DNA of 26,763 bases from Muribaculaceae bacterium (GTDB taxonomy: Bacteria > Bacteroidota > Bacteroidia > Bacteroidales > Muribaculaceae). The position numbers were made by a program, and so were the translations under genes. The stretch covers positions 1 to 26,763 of the forward strand of contig JAFYCU010000150.1 of assembly GCA_017545095.1 (NCBI GenBank), in the 5' to 3' direction. A model generated the notes under the pieces. The model was not told where the DNA came from and ran no database searches. It saw nothing but the letters and a program-made list of their open reading frames with translations. This document shows positions 6,725-14,587 of this stretch, in pieces (position 1 is the first letter of the stretch; every line of letters begins with the position of its first letter).

Positions 6725-9700
6725 GAAACATCACCTACATCAACGCCGGAGCCGGGTCGGGCAAGACCTACAAGCTCACCGAGACCTTGGCCGACGCGCT
6801 CCAGTCGGGCCAGTACAAGCCCTCGGAGGTCATCCTCACAACGTTCACCGAACTCGCCGCTGTCGAGTTTCGCGAGAAAGCGCGTGCCAAGCTCTATGAA
6901 CGCAACATGCCTGAAGTGGCCAACCAGCTTGCGGCAGCCACCATCGGCACCGTGCACTCGGTGGCACTGCGCTTCGTCCAGAAGTACTGGTATCTCATCG
7001 GCATCTCTCCCGACCCTAAGGTCATGACCGACGAGGACTCGAAGGTCTACACCAGCCAGTCGCTGGCCAACCACATCACGCCTCAGCAGTTGCAGTTCTT
7101 CAGGGAGTATGCCGACTTCTTCGGTTTGGATGACCCTGACTTCTGGCGCGAGAATTTGCTCAATCTCATCGCCAAGCTCGATGCCTATGCAATCGACATT
7201 CAGCAGAGCCGTGCGTTAAGCCTGGCTGCCATCGACCAGATTTTCACTGGCAGCCAACCTGTTGGATTTGAAGCACTGGTACGGCGGTTGCAGAACTCGC
7301 TGCATGTGTTTGACAATGAAACGACTAAAAAAGTGAAGTCGGCTGTTGAGGATATCCGCTCGTGGATTGTTGATGAGTCTCATCCGCTCCCATATCACAA
7401 GGCACTGGATTTGCTGGGTTACATCGGTGCTGAAGGCACATTCAAAAATGTGCGCGGTAATGCCCGATGTGACAAACTCAAGGCCGAAATGGGCGAGGCC
7501 GATTTCAACAGCCTTGCCAGCGACTTGGTCGATTACATCAAGGTGGCCCCGCGTGAGTGGATGAAAACGATGGTCAACCACATCTTCGACATCGCCGATG
7601 GATGGCACAAAGAGTTTATTGCCTTCAAGCGCGACAACCACATCATCGACTATAACGATATGGAGCGGCTGTTTCTGCAGTTGCTTGGTGTCGATGCCGT
7701 CAAGCAGGAAATCCAGGGCACTTACCGACTGCTCCTTGTTGACGAGTTCCAGGACTCCAGCCCCATCCAGATTGAGATTTTCAAGCGCTTGTCCTACCTG
7801 ATGAATCACTCTTACTGGGTGGGTGACCCCAAGCAGAGCATCTATGGCTTCCGTGGCACCGATGTCGAGTTGGTCAAGCAACTCGTTGATGAGTTGGGTG
7901 AGCTTGATGGCCAAAACGGCATCAATGTGGACCGCTTGAAGGAATCCTACCGCAGCCGTCCTGCACTAGTCAACTTGGTGACCGACTGCTTTGTACGCGC
8001 CTACAATGGCGTGTTGAGTCATGATCAAGTAGAACTCCAGCCTCACCGCAACGAGGTTGCTGGGCTTGCTGAGCCACTCTCGCACTGGATTCTGCCTGGA
8101 GGCCGAGCCAACGCCCCTCGGTTTAAGGCACTTGCTGCACGTGTCAAGCAACTGATTGACAGTGGAACAAAGGTGGTCATTAAGGATACCGAGACCACGC
8201 GCGACCTGCAACCGGGCGACATTGCCATCTTGTGTCGCACAAACAAGAATTGCAAAGCATTGGCGCAGAGTCTGAAGTGCGCCGGAGTGCCCGTGGCGGT
8301 GATTGATGGTGAAATCACACAGCAAACCGAGGTGCGGCTGGTCGTTGCTCTGCTCAACATGATGGTTTCGCCTAACAACAAGCATGTGCGTGCCGAGGTG
8401 CTGCATCTGCTTGGAGACAAAACCACGCAGGACGTTTTGCGTTGCCGTTTGCAATACCTCAAGAGTTTGGAACAAAAGCCTGAAGACGAGCGCAAGGACA
8501 TCTGGATGGATGACGAGCCATTGATCAAAGACTTGCTGGACTATCGTCGGCAAGTGGCCAATATGTCGGTCACCGACATGGTGCAGAGCATCGTCTATGG
8601 ATTGGGGCTCAACGAGGTGGTGGCCAAGTGGGGCGACCGTGAGGCACGGCAGCAGAACCTCGCCACGCTGGTCGACCTGGCACGACAGTACGACCAGCAC
8701 TGCGTGAACATGGGCATCGGTGCAGCCGTGGGCGGATTCATCAATTATCTGTTCAGCACAACCATCGAGCATCATGTCGACAATGCAGCCAATGCCGTCA
8801 AGGTGCTCACCTACCACAAGGCCAAGGGACTGGAGTGGAACTACGTTATCCTCTATGGACTCGAGAACGATGCGCTTGATGATCAGGAATTTGCCAAGAA
8901 TTCTTTTTGGGGTATGCGCGAACTGCGCCAGAATGACGGTACCTATCTCATCCAATATCTGCCGCGCATTTGGAAAGCGTTTAATTCCAACCTCGACAAC
9001 AGCGTTATTAATGCCATTCAGACCATGGCCTCTTATAGAGTGCTCATGGAACGCACTATCAACGAGGAACGCAACAAACTCTACGTGGGCATGACTCGAG
9101 CACGCGACTACCTCACCACCACCGGCCAGGACGGCAAGACACTCGAATGGGTGAAAAATACGGGCATCTCGGCTGGGGATGTCGACAATTTGTGGCAGTA
9201 CAATGCCCTCCGGCCCACCTTCGAGTCACTTCAGGCGGTCGATATCTCCACCATTGCCCCTACTGTGGAGCAACGCGTGGCATATCCCGAAAAGGGTATC
9301 ATCAGCAATGAACCCAAGTATCTCTCGCCCAGTGTTTTGACGCTGCCTGAGGGTGAGGCCGTGGACGTTGAGGTGGTGGCACGATTTGGCGACCGCATAT
9401 CGCACGGCAGTGTAAGTGAAGAACTGGAAGCCATTTTCGGCACCTGCATCCACAACATTTTCGCGGTCTACGACCCCGCAGCGTCGCGTGAGGAGAACAT
9501 CACACGGGCAAAGCGCATCCGCGACGGCTACAACCTGTTAGATGCACTTCCGAACCTTACAGCAGTTATCGAATCGATTGAGTCGCTCTACTCCTTCCTT
9601 GAGCAAACCTACGGTCCTGCCCAACGCATCGACCATGAGACTCCATTTGTGCATGTGCTTGATGGGCAGGAGGTGCATGGCGAGATTGACCTGCTGTGGT

Positions 9701-9906
9701 ACACTGCACCCGGAGAGTGTGTGCTGGTTGACTTCAAGAACTATCTTGGCAGCGAGAAAGCACTGACCAACCCCGCCGACAAGCACTATGCTGGACGTTA
9801 TGCACCCCAGTTGCAAGCTTACTACAATGTGCTCACTCAGGCTGGAAACAACGTGCGTGACAAGCTCATCTACTATTCCGTCCTGCGCCGGGTGGTCAAG
9901 GTCTAA
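6721..9906 (+). CDS. addA: AddA-like UvrD/Rep-family helicase with C-terminal nuclease
   Basis: A 1061-residue superfamily 1A DNA helicase-nuclease. Motifs in order: Walker A AGAGSGKT (residues 9-16), Walker B LLLVDEFQDSS (Asp341-Glu342), motif III VGDPKQSIYGFRG (about 367-379), motif V YHKAKGLEW (about 697), motif VI YVGMTRARDYL (788-798). A RecB-type nuclease follows: HGEIDLLW (from 986) and VLVDFKNY (Asp1004, Lys1006), with a QLQAYYNVL helix. It would unwind and degrade DNA from breaks with the AddB-like partner. The start at 6721 was chosen because it overlaps the upstream stop and lies just before the P-loop; an in-frame ATG at 6655 would add 22 residues that do not resemble helicase sequence. 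Confidence 0.92.
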   Translation: MRNITYINAGAGSGKTYKLTETLADALQSGQYKPSEVILTTFTELAAVEFREKARAKLYERNMPEVANQLAAATIGTVHSVALRFVQKYWYLIGISPDPKVMTDEDSKVYTSQSLANHITPQQLQFFREYADFFGLDDPDFWRENLLNLIAKLDAYAIDIQQSRALSLAAIDQIFTGSQPVGFEALVRRLQNSLHVFDNETTKKVKSAVEDIRSWIVDESHPLPYHKALDLLGYIGAEGTFKNVRGNARCDKLKAEMGEADFNSLASDLVDYIKVAPREWMKTMVNHIFDIADGWHKEFIAFKRDNHIIDYNDMERLFLQLLGVDAVKQEIQGTYRLLLVDEFQDSSPIQIEIFKRLSYLMNHSYWVGDPKQSIYGFRGTDVELVKQLVDELGELDGQNGINVDRLKESYRSRPALVNLVTDCFVRAYNGVLSHDQVELQPHRNEVAGLAEPLSHWILPGGRANAPRFKALAARVKQLIDSGTKVVIKDTETTRDLQPGDIAILCRTNKNCKALAQSLKCAGVPVAVIDGEITQQTEVRLVVALLNMMVSPNNKHVRAEVLHLLGDKTTQDVLRCRLQYLKSLEQKPEDERKDIWMDDEPLIKDLLDYRRQVANMSVTDMVQSIVYGLGLNEVVAKWGDREARQQNLATLVDLARQYDQHCVNMGIGAAVGGFINYLFSTTIEHHVDNAANAVKVLTYHKAKGLEWNYVILYGLENDALDDQEFAKNSFWGMRELRQNDGTYLIQYLPRIWKAFNSNLDNSVINAIQTMASYRVLMERTINEERNKLYVGMTRARDYLTTTGQDGKTLEWVKNTGISAGDVDNLWQYNALRPTFESLQAVDISTIAPTVEQRVAYPEKGIISNEPKYLSPSVLTLPEGEAVDVEVVARFGDRISHGSVSEELEAIFGTCIHNIFAVYDPAASREENITRAKRIRDGYNLLDALPNLTAVIESIESLYSFLEQTYGPAQRIDHETPFVHVLDGQEVHGEIDLLWYTAPGECVLVDFKNYLGSEKALTNPADKHYAGRYAPQLQAYYNVLTQAGNNVRDKLIYYSVLRRVVKV

Positions 9907-9935
9907 CACTGCGTGGTAGCAACCGATTTGTAGGA

Positions 9936-9976
9936 CAATCAGGGCGTGTGCCAAGTGATAGCACGCGCCCTGATTG
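9936..9976. terminator. Bidirectional hairpin terminator between addA and the lipoprotein operon
   Basis: A 16-bp stem (9936-9951 with 9961-9976, one G-U wobble) with a 9-base loop lies between two convergent genes: addA ends at 9906 on the plus strand and the lipoprotein gene ends at 9991 on the minus strand. It has no strong U-run, but its place and strength fit a shared terminator. Confidence 0.7.
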
Positions 9977-9990
9977 GCTTCTGGCCATCC

Positions 9991-10962
9991 TCACTGGAGC
10001 AGGTGCTGCAGGAAACGGCGCTGGGCGGTGTCGGGGACCGACTGGAGGGCGGTGGCGATGGGTTGGCTGCTGGCGGGGGTGTGGCGTGCGGTGCGCACGA
10101 GCAGGGGGACCAGAGGGCTGTCTTGGTGCAGGTGCAGCCAGTGGGCGGTGGTCCACGGCGAGGCGAGGAGGCGTTGGTAGAGTGCCTGGCCGAGGCTGTC
10201 GGGGGCGGTTGGGGTGGTCGTGAGAAGCCGTTCGATGGCGTCGAGGGCTTGTTCGTCCTGGATGGAATACCAGGTGAGGGCTTCGACGAGTCGGCTGGTG
10301 CGGCCGCCGTCATCCATCTCGTCGAGGGCGGCGTTGGCGTCGCGGTGCATGATGTGGCCGCGCTGATCCACCTCATAGGTGTCGCTGCCGGTGGCTGTCC
10401 ACGTGGCGTGGCCTTGCTCCGACTGCTGTCGCAGCTCGCGCGCCACGGTGAGCTGGCGGCCGGCGGCGGTGAGGTGTGCCTGCTCCAGGGCGGTGTGGCC
10501 GGGCGAGGTGTAGCGCTCGTTCGCGCCGGCGCATGTGCCCAGGTTCAGGCGGTCGATGGGTGTGCCGGCGGCGTTGTAGGTGAGCAGCAGCCATGTGGCC
10601 GAGTGGCCGCGCTGTTGGCGGAGCATCACAGCGGTGATCTCCTTGTCGACCGGGTAAACGCCCATGAGGGCTATGGGCTGCGTGGCGGTGTCGGCGTCGC
10701 ACAGTTGGTCGAGCCCCAGGGTGGTGATTTGGTCGATGGTGAGCCAGCGGTTGTGCTGGGTGGCCCAATTGTCGTCGTGGGGTGGGGCATAGTCGCTGGG
10801 AATCATCATCGTGTCGGGGTTGATGCCTGCTTCGCGCAGGAAGTGTGTGCCGCCGTCTTGTGCGGCGCGGCGTGCTGCCACCTCGCGGTCGTGGCGGCTG
10901 CCGGTGCAGGCGGCCAGGGTCAGCACCAAGATGCACAGCGTGAGTGTGAGGGTTTTATCCAT
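9991..10962 (-). CDS. Exported lipoprotein, tandem paralogue 3
   Basis: A 323-residue protein with a lipoprotein signal peptide (hydrophobic residues 4-18, LAAC lipobox, Cys19). The mature part is soluble, so it is probably anchored in the outer or inner membrane. It is the most diverged of three tandem paralogues. It keeps the layout of a conserved internal block (about residues 100-145; LLLTYNAAGTPIDRLNLG here) and a C-terminal helical region matching the WLPLNDPSRI block of its neighbour. I do not recognise a named family. It is the last gene of the minus-strand run, about 100 bp after the preceding paralogue. A long open frame on the opposite strand lacks protein features and was rejected. 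Confidence 0.75.
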   Translation of the reverse strand: MDKTLTLTLCILVLTLAACTGSRHDREVAARRAAQDGGTHFLREAGINPDTMMIPSDYAPPHDDNWATQHNRWLTIDQITTLGLDQLCDADTATQPIALMGVYPVDKEITAVMLRQQRGHSATWLLLTYNAAGTPIDRLNLGTCAGANERYTSPGHTALEQAHLTAAGRQLTVARELRQQSEQGHATWTATGSDTYEVDQRGHIMHRDANAALDEMDDGGRTSRLVEALTWYSIQDEQALDAIERLLTTTPTAPDSLGQALYQRLLASPWTTAHWLHLHQDSPLVPLLVRTARHTPASSQPIATALQSVPDTAQRRFLQHLLQ

Positions 10963-11063
10963 ATAGTAAACAAGTTTTTTGGCTACGAGCTACGAGCGTC
11001 GCGATGTGGTGGTGTTTCGCAAAGCAGCCTTGCGACCTGCTGACGGATTGTGCTCTTGGTTCT

Positions 11064-12104
11064 TCATTGCTCGTTGCAGTTGAGCAGTTGCAGGAAGTAG
11101 GCTCGCTGTTTGGCGTTCTTGATGCGGTGTGCGGCGCGGCAGGCCATGTCGTGGCTCATGAGTCCGCTGTCGATGATTTCCAGAACCATGGCTGTGAGGT
11201 GGTTGCCGGGCTGGTCGCGGTGGGCATACATCCATTGGAAGAAGGCTTGTGGCGACTGCTCGAAGTAGTTCCAGATGAGCAGATTGACCAAATAGACGGC
11301 ATCGCTCGTGTAGTCCTTGTCGCTGCGCTCGCGGACCATCTCGGTCTGGATTTCCTTGTCGTCGATGAGCTGGTTCAGCCGCTGGATGCGGCTGGGGTCG
11401 TTCAAGGGCAGCCAGTTCATTTGCTTGAGTGCCTCGAAGCGGAAATACTGCTCGAACACTTGGCCCGTGTCGTGGCTGTCGACATCGGCCAGGGTGAGGT
11501 GTCCGTGCTGGTCGATTGTGTAATGATAGGTGTAGGTGCGTTGCCCCACTACCTCGGCTTGGCTGGAGTTGCCGTTGTGCCACACACAACATTGGTAGGT
11601 GCGCTGGAGACTGAAGGCGTTGTCGCCCTTGCCCTGGGTGATGATGGCGGAGTTCCAGCGCACATCGGCCTCGCTCTGTGGGTCGTCGTCGATGCTGAGC
11701 GGGCTGGTGTCGGTCCAGTAGCCTGTGTCAATGTAGTCGGTGAGCTGCCCCTGCTGGTTGTAGATGGCCAGCTCCTGCTCTGCGCCATCGCCATGCTCAT
11801 GCGAGAAGAGCACGATGGTGTGCTGTGGCGTGATGCGGAACACGCCCACGATGGAGCGCATGCCCTCGGCCAGGTCGGCCTCGATGGCGTCGCTCCAGTG
11901 CACGGCATCGTCGAGCAGGGCAATCACCAGCGAGTCGGTGATGAGGTAGTGGCGCGTGGTGTCGTTGATGGTGAAGCGCTCGTTGTGGCCGATGACGGTC
12001 ACTTGGCCTATGTCCACACCTAAGCGTGTGAGGAAATGGGTGGATGCTGCGGCCATGGCGGCGGACAAGCACAGCAACATCGTGAGTAGCAATGACTTTT
12101 TCAT
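11064..12104 (-). CDS. Exported protein, tandem paralogue 2
   Basis: A 346-residue protein with a signal peptide (MKKSLLLTMLLCLSAAMAA). It has no clear Cys after the cleavage region, so unlike its two neighbours it looks periplasmic or secreted rather than lipid-anchored. The shared family block SHEHGDGAEQELAIYNQQG (about 101-119) is followed by an LTDYIDTGYW stretch. A second block, YHYTIDQHGHLTL, precedes the conserved NWLPLNDPSRIQRL helix. The molecular role is unknown. It lies 51 bp downstream of paralogue 1 on the same strand, probably cotranscribed. Confidence 0.75.
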   Translation of the reverse strand: MKKSLLLTMLLCLSAAMAAASTHFLTRLGVDIGQVTVIGHNERFTINDTTRHYLITDSLVIALLDDAVHWSDAIEADLAEGMRSIVGVFRITPQHTIVLFSHEHGDGAEQELAIYNQQGQLTDYIDTGYWTDTSPLSIDDDPQSEADVRWNSAIITQGKGDNAFSLQRTYQCCVWHNGNSSQAEVVGQRTYTYHYTIDQHGHLTLADVDSHDTGQVFEQYFRFEALKQMNWLPLNDPSRIQRLNQLIDDKEIQTEMVRERSDKDYTSDAVYLVNLLIWNYFEQSPQAFFQWMYAHRDQPGNHLTAMVLEIIDSGLMSHDMACRAAHRIKNAKQRAYFLQLLNCNEQ

Positions 12105-12155
12105 GTTGGTGGAATCAAAACAAAATCCCGTGAGTACAGTGCTCGCAATGGGGTG

Positions 12156-13235
12156 TCAGCCCACGGCGCCGTCGGGTCCCCACTGCGCGGTGAGCTGGTC
12201 GAGCCAGGTGCGTGCCTCGCCGTCGGGCAGTTTTTCCAGCTCCTGAATCATGCGCTCCTTGCGCAGCCAGCCCGAGGCGAACACTTTGCGCAGCAGTTCA
12301 ATCACGGCAGTCTGGTGACGGTTGGCCGCCATCCAGCCCAGCACCATGGGTGCATTTTGCTCAAATGCGCTCTGCATCACGCCCAGCAGCACATAGGCAG
12401 CCAGACCCTCGGGGTGAGCCAATTCCTGTTGCACTTCGTCGCGCTGCAAAAGCGTGGCCATTTTTTCTAAACGTGCAGGGTCGCTGGCGGGAATGTAATT
12501 CAGGTCGCTGATTTCGTCGAGCAACAGGATGCGTGGGTCCACGGGACCTTTTTTTTCGATGTCGGTGCCATCGTGCACAAAGTGGCCGTCGCCGTTGATG
12601 GTGTAGCGGTAGTTCTTGAGCAGTGCCCAGTGTATGGTGCCGAAAGTGGTGGTGCCGTCGTCGGTGATGCAATAGTCGCACAGGGCATAGTCGCGCTTGA
12701 GCGTGAAGCCGTGCCGGTCATCGTTGAACTCGCAGCACATCAGCTCGTGGTAGGCTTTCCCCTGAATGTAGTCGGAGTTCTCGTCGGGATGGAAGGTGTC
12801 CCAAGCCCCGGTGTCGAGGAAGTCGGTCATCTTGCCGTTTTGGTCGTAGATGGCCATCTCACGCCCTGCGCCGTCGCCATATTCGATGTGGAAGAGTACC
12901 AAAGTGTGGTCGCCTGCCAGCGGGCGCAGGCCGGCGATGTAGAAGCCGCCCTCCATGTCGTTTTCGTCTTTTGATAAGTCTAGGTGGTAGACATCGTTGA
13001 GCAACGAGCGCACTTGGGCGGGGTTGAGGCTGACCATGTTGTCGCTGTTGCGGTACTCCACTTTGCCGTCCAGGGTGGGAATCTTGCTCACGTCGATGCC
13101 CAGTTGCTCGAGCATCGGGCAATGGGCCTTGGACTTGCTCGTTTGCCCGTTGGCTTGACGCTCAGTGTGGCTGCTCGAGCCGCAGCTGGCCAGCAGCACT
13201 GCCGCAAGCAGGACGATGAAAATCGTTTTATTCAT
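12156..13235 (-). CDS. Exported lipoprotein, tandem paralogue 1
   Basis: A 359-residue lipoprotein (MNKTIFIVLLAAVLLASC, Cys18 as lipid-modified residue) with a Ser/Thr-rich linker. The family block HIEYGDGAGREMAIYDQNG (about 117-135) is followed by MTDFLDTGAW. Later come YRYTINGDGHFV and LNYIPASDPARLEKM, which line up with the same places in paralogue 2. No catalytic motif is recognised. I chose the ATG at 13235 because it begins a standard signal peptide; an in-frame ATG at 13247 adds only four residues and directly abuts the stop of the relic upstream. The only promoter box visible for this gene lies upstream of that relic at 13427-13457. Confidence 0.78.
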   Translation of the reverse strand: MNKTIFIVLLAAVLLASCGSSSHTERQANGQTSKSKAHCPMLEQLGIDVSKIPTLDGKVEYRNSDNMVSLNPAQVRSLLNDVYHLDLSKDENDMEGGFYIAGLRPLAGDHTLVLFHIEYGDGAGREMAIYDQNGKMTDFLDTGAWDTFHPDENSDYIQGKAYHELMCCEFNDDRHGFTLKRDYALCDYCITDDGTTTFGTIHWALLKNYRYTINGDGHFVHDGTDIEKKGPVDPRILLLDEISDLNYIPASDPARLEKMATLLQRDEVQQELAHPEGLAAYVLLGVMQSAFEQNAPMVLGWMAANRHQTAVIELLRKVFASGWLRKERMIQELEKLPDGEARTWLDQLTAQWGPDGAVG

Positions 13236-13247
13236 ATAAACAAGCAT

Positions 13248-13394
13248 TTATAACGCATTGATTTGTTCTATGGTCAGCCCCGTGACATCGGCGATAAACG
13301 CGGGCGACTGGCCCTTGTCCTTGAGCCTGCTCACTTCCTGGCCAAAGATGCGCTTGAAGCCCTCGTCGGTAAATGGATTGATAAATCGGCTCAT
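13248..13394 (-). pseudogene. Relic of Rpn/PD-(D/E)XK transposase-like gene (48 codons)
   Basis: The 48-codon frame starts MSRFINPFTDEGFKRIFGQE, the hallmark N-terminus of the Rpn / PD-(D/E)XK nuclease transposase family, whose members are normally about 250-300 residues. It then jumps directly to SRLKDKGQSPAFIADVTGLT and ends TIEQINAL, which resembles the family's usual C-terminal end. The catalytic core is absent, so an in-frame internal deletion has joined the two ends. Its stop codon touches the lipoprotein reading frame and its promoter is still present. It may still be translated as a micro-protein, but no nuclease function is possible. Confidence 0.75.
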
Positions 13395-13426
13395 AGTTGT
13401 AGGTGGCTTGTACAGATTAAACTATG

Positions 13427-13457
13427 CAAAGATATAATGATTTTTTGAAACGGCAAA
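13427..13457 (-). promoter_or_regulatory. Bacteroidetes promoter for the relic and lipoprotein operon
   Basis: On the minus strand the -33 element TTTG (13454-13457) and the -7 box TATCTTTG (13427-13434) are 19 bases apart, a near-ideal Bacteroidetes promoter. Transcription would start near 13420, about 25 bases before the relic's ATG, and probably continues into the three exported-protein genes. Confidence 0.75.
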
Positions 13458-13463
13458 AAAATA

Positions 13464-13495
13464 TTTGCAGGTTATGCAATAAAGTGTTACCTTTG
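13464..13495 (+). promoter_or_regulatory. miaA: Bacteroidetes promoter for miaA
   Basis: The -33 TTTG (13464-13467) and the -7 TACCTTTG (13488-13495) are 20 bases apart. Transcription would start a few bases before the ATG at 13513, leaving a very short leader. The -33 element is only six bases from that of the divergent promoter, so RNA polymerase cannot easily occupy both at once. Confidence 0.75.
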
Positions 13496-13512
13496 CATGA
13501 AAACACTGCACG

Positions 13513-14412
13513 ATGAATACGCTTATCGTCATCACCGGCCCCACGGGAGTGGGCAAGACGGCTGCCGCCATCGAGGTGGCGCAGCAGCTGAACAGCGAGA
13601 TTGTGAACGCCGACTCGCGGCAGGTCTATCGTGGCCTACCCATAGGCACGGCGGCCCCCACGGCGGCCGAGCAGGCTCTGGTGCGACATCATTTGGTGGC
13701 TTGCCGCAACCTTGATGAGTCCTACAGTGCATCCCAGTTCGAAGCCGATGTGATGGCCTTGCTGCCCCAGCTGTGGCGGCAAGGGCCGGTGGCGGTGATG
13801 TGTGGCGGCTCAATGATGTATGTCGACGCGGTGTGCCACGGCATCGACCCGCTGCCCGACATCAGTCCGGCCATCCGTCAGCAGACGCTCGACCAGTTGC
13901 ACACACAAGGGTTGCCGAGCCTGCTGGCCGACTTGGAACGCCTCGACCCCGCCTACTTTGCCGAGGTGGACCGCTGCAACCCGCGACGCGTGGTGCACGC
14001 CGTGGAAATCTGCCGACAGGCCGGGGTGCCCTACTCCTCGCTGCGCACCGGGCAACGCCGTGAGCGGCCGTTCCGCATCGTGAAAGTGGCAATCGATATG
14101 GACCGCGACACGCTCTACGACCGCATCAACCGGCGCGTGGACACCATGATGGCTACCGGACTGCTCGACGAGGCCCGCAGCGTGTATCACCTGCGCCACC
14201 TCAACGCACTCAACACCGTGGGCTACAAAGAGCTTTTTGCGCATTTCGATGGCTCTACCCCTCTTGCCGAGGCCGTGCGACTCATCAAACGCAACACACG
14301 CCACTACGCCAAAAAACAGCTTACATGGCTCGCTCGCGACAACAATCTGCTGCATTGCACCCCTCGCGATGTGTGGCCCACAATCGAGCGAGAGTTAAAG
14401 GTTGATTATTAG
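13513..14412 (+). CDS. miaA: tRNA dimethylallyltransferase MiaA
   Basis: A 299-residue cytoplasmic enzyme, the usual length for the family. It transfers a dimethylallyl group from dimethylallyl diphosphate to N6 of A37 in tRNAs that read UNN codons. The P-loop GPTGVGKT spans residues 9-16. The family signature NADSRQVYRGLPIGTAAP follows near residue 33, with the catalytic Asp of DSRQVY. GGSMMYVDAVCHGIDPLP and the C-terminal NTVGYKEL and KRNTRHYAKKQLTW blocks are also typical. It has its own promoter and stands alone, divergent from the relic-lipoprotein operon. Identification is secure. Confidence 0.97.
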   Translation: MNTLIVITGPTGVGKTAAAIEVAQQLNSEIVNADSRQVYRGLPIGTAAPTAAEQALVRHHLVACRNLDESYSASQFEADVMALLPQLWRQGPVAVMCGGSMMYVDAVCHGIDPLPDISPAIRQQTLDQLHTQGLPSLLADLERLDPAYFAEVDRCNPRRVVHAVEICRQAGVPYSSLRTGQRRERPFRIVKVAIDMDRDTLYDRINRRVDTMMATGLLDEARSVYHLRHLNALNTVGYKELFAHFDGSTPLAEAVRLIKRNTRHYAKKQLTWLARDNNLLHCTPRDVWPTIERELKVDY

Positions 14413-14436
14413 CCATGTGTGTGTATAAAAACATGG
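14413..14436 (+). terminator. Weak hairpin after miaA
   Basis: A 6-bp perfect stem CCATGT/ACATGG (14413-14418 with 14431-14436) with a 12-base loop follows the miaA stop directly. It lacks a clear U-run, so termination here is only possible. Confidence 0.3.
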
Positions 14437-14507
14437 ATCTTTCGGATATTTCGACTGGGCTGCAAGGATTATAGCCCTTTGGAAGAACGAAATTCAAAAA
14501 TTATTTG

Positions 14508-14515
14508 TAATTTTG
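14508..14515 (+). promoter_or_regulatory. Bacteroidetes -7 box (TAATTTTG)
   Basis: TAATTTTG matches the consensus, and the coding start at 14588 lies about 70 bases downstream. The nearest TTTG (14478-14481) is 26 bases upstream, more than the usual spacing, so only the -7 box is well supported. Its presence argues against the in-frame ATG at 14513 being the protein start. Confidence 0.6.
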
Positions 14516-14587
14516 CCATTTCAAATGCCGAAGTGTATTTTGACAAACACGGAGACAACGATAACTAAAAACATAACAAAAAGCAGT

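Noticed and set aside
9946..11043. Long plus-strand open frame (365 codons) opposite the third lipoprotein
   Set aside because: It is a Gly/Ala/Val-rich low-complexity translation without domain features, opposite a minus-strand gene with a clear lipoprotein signal peptide.
11004..12023. Plus-strand open frame (339 codons) opposite exported paralogue 2
   Set aside because: The translation is Val/Leu/Gly-biased antisense, while the minus strand has a signal peptide and paralogues on either side.
14513..14587. In-frame upstream ATG extending the GHL10-like protein by 25 residues
   Set aside because: It would lie within the -7 promoter box and would bury the signal peptide.
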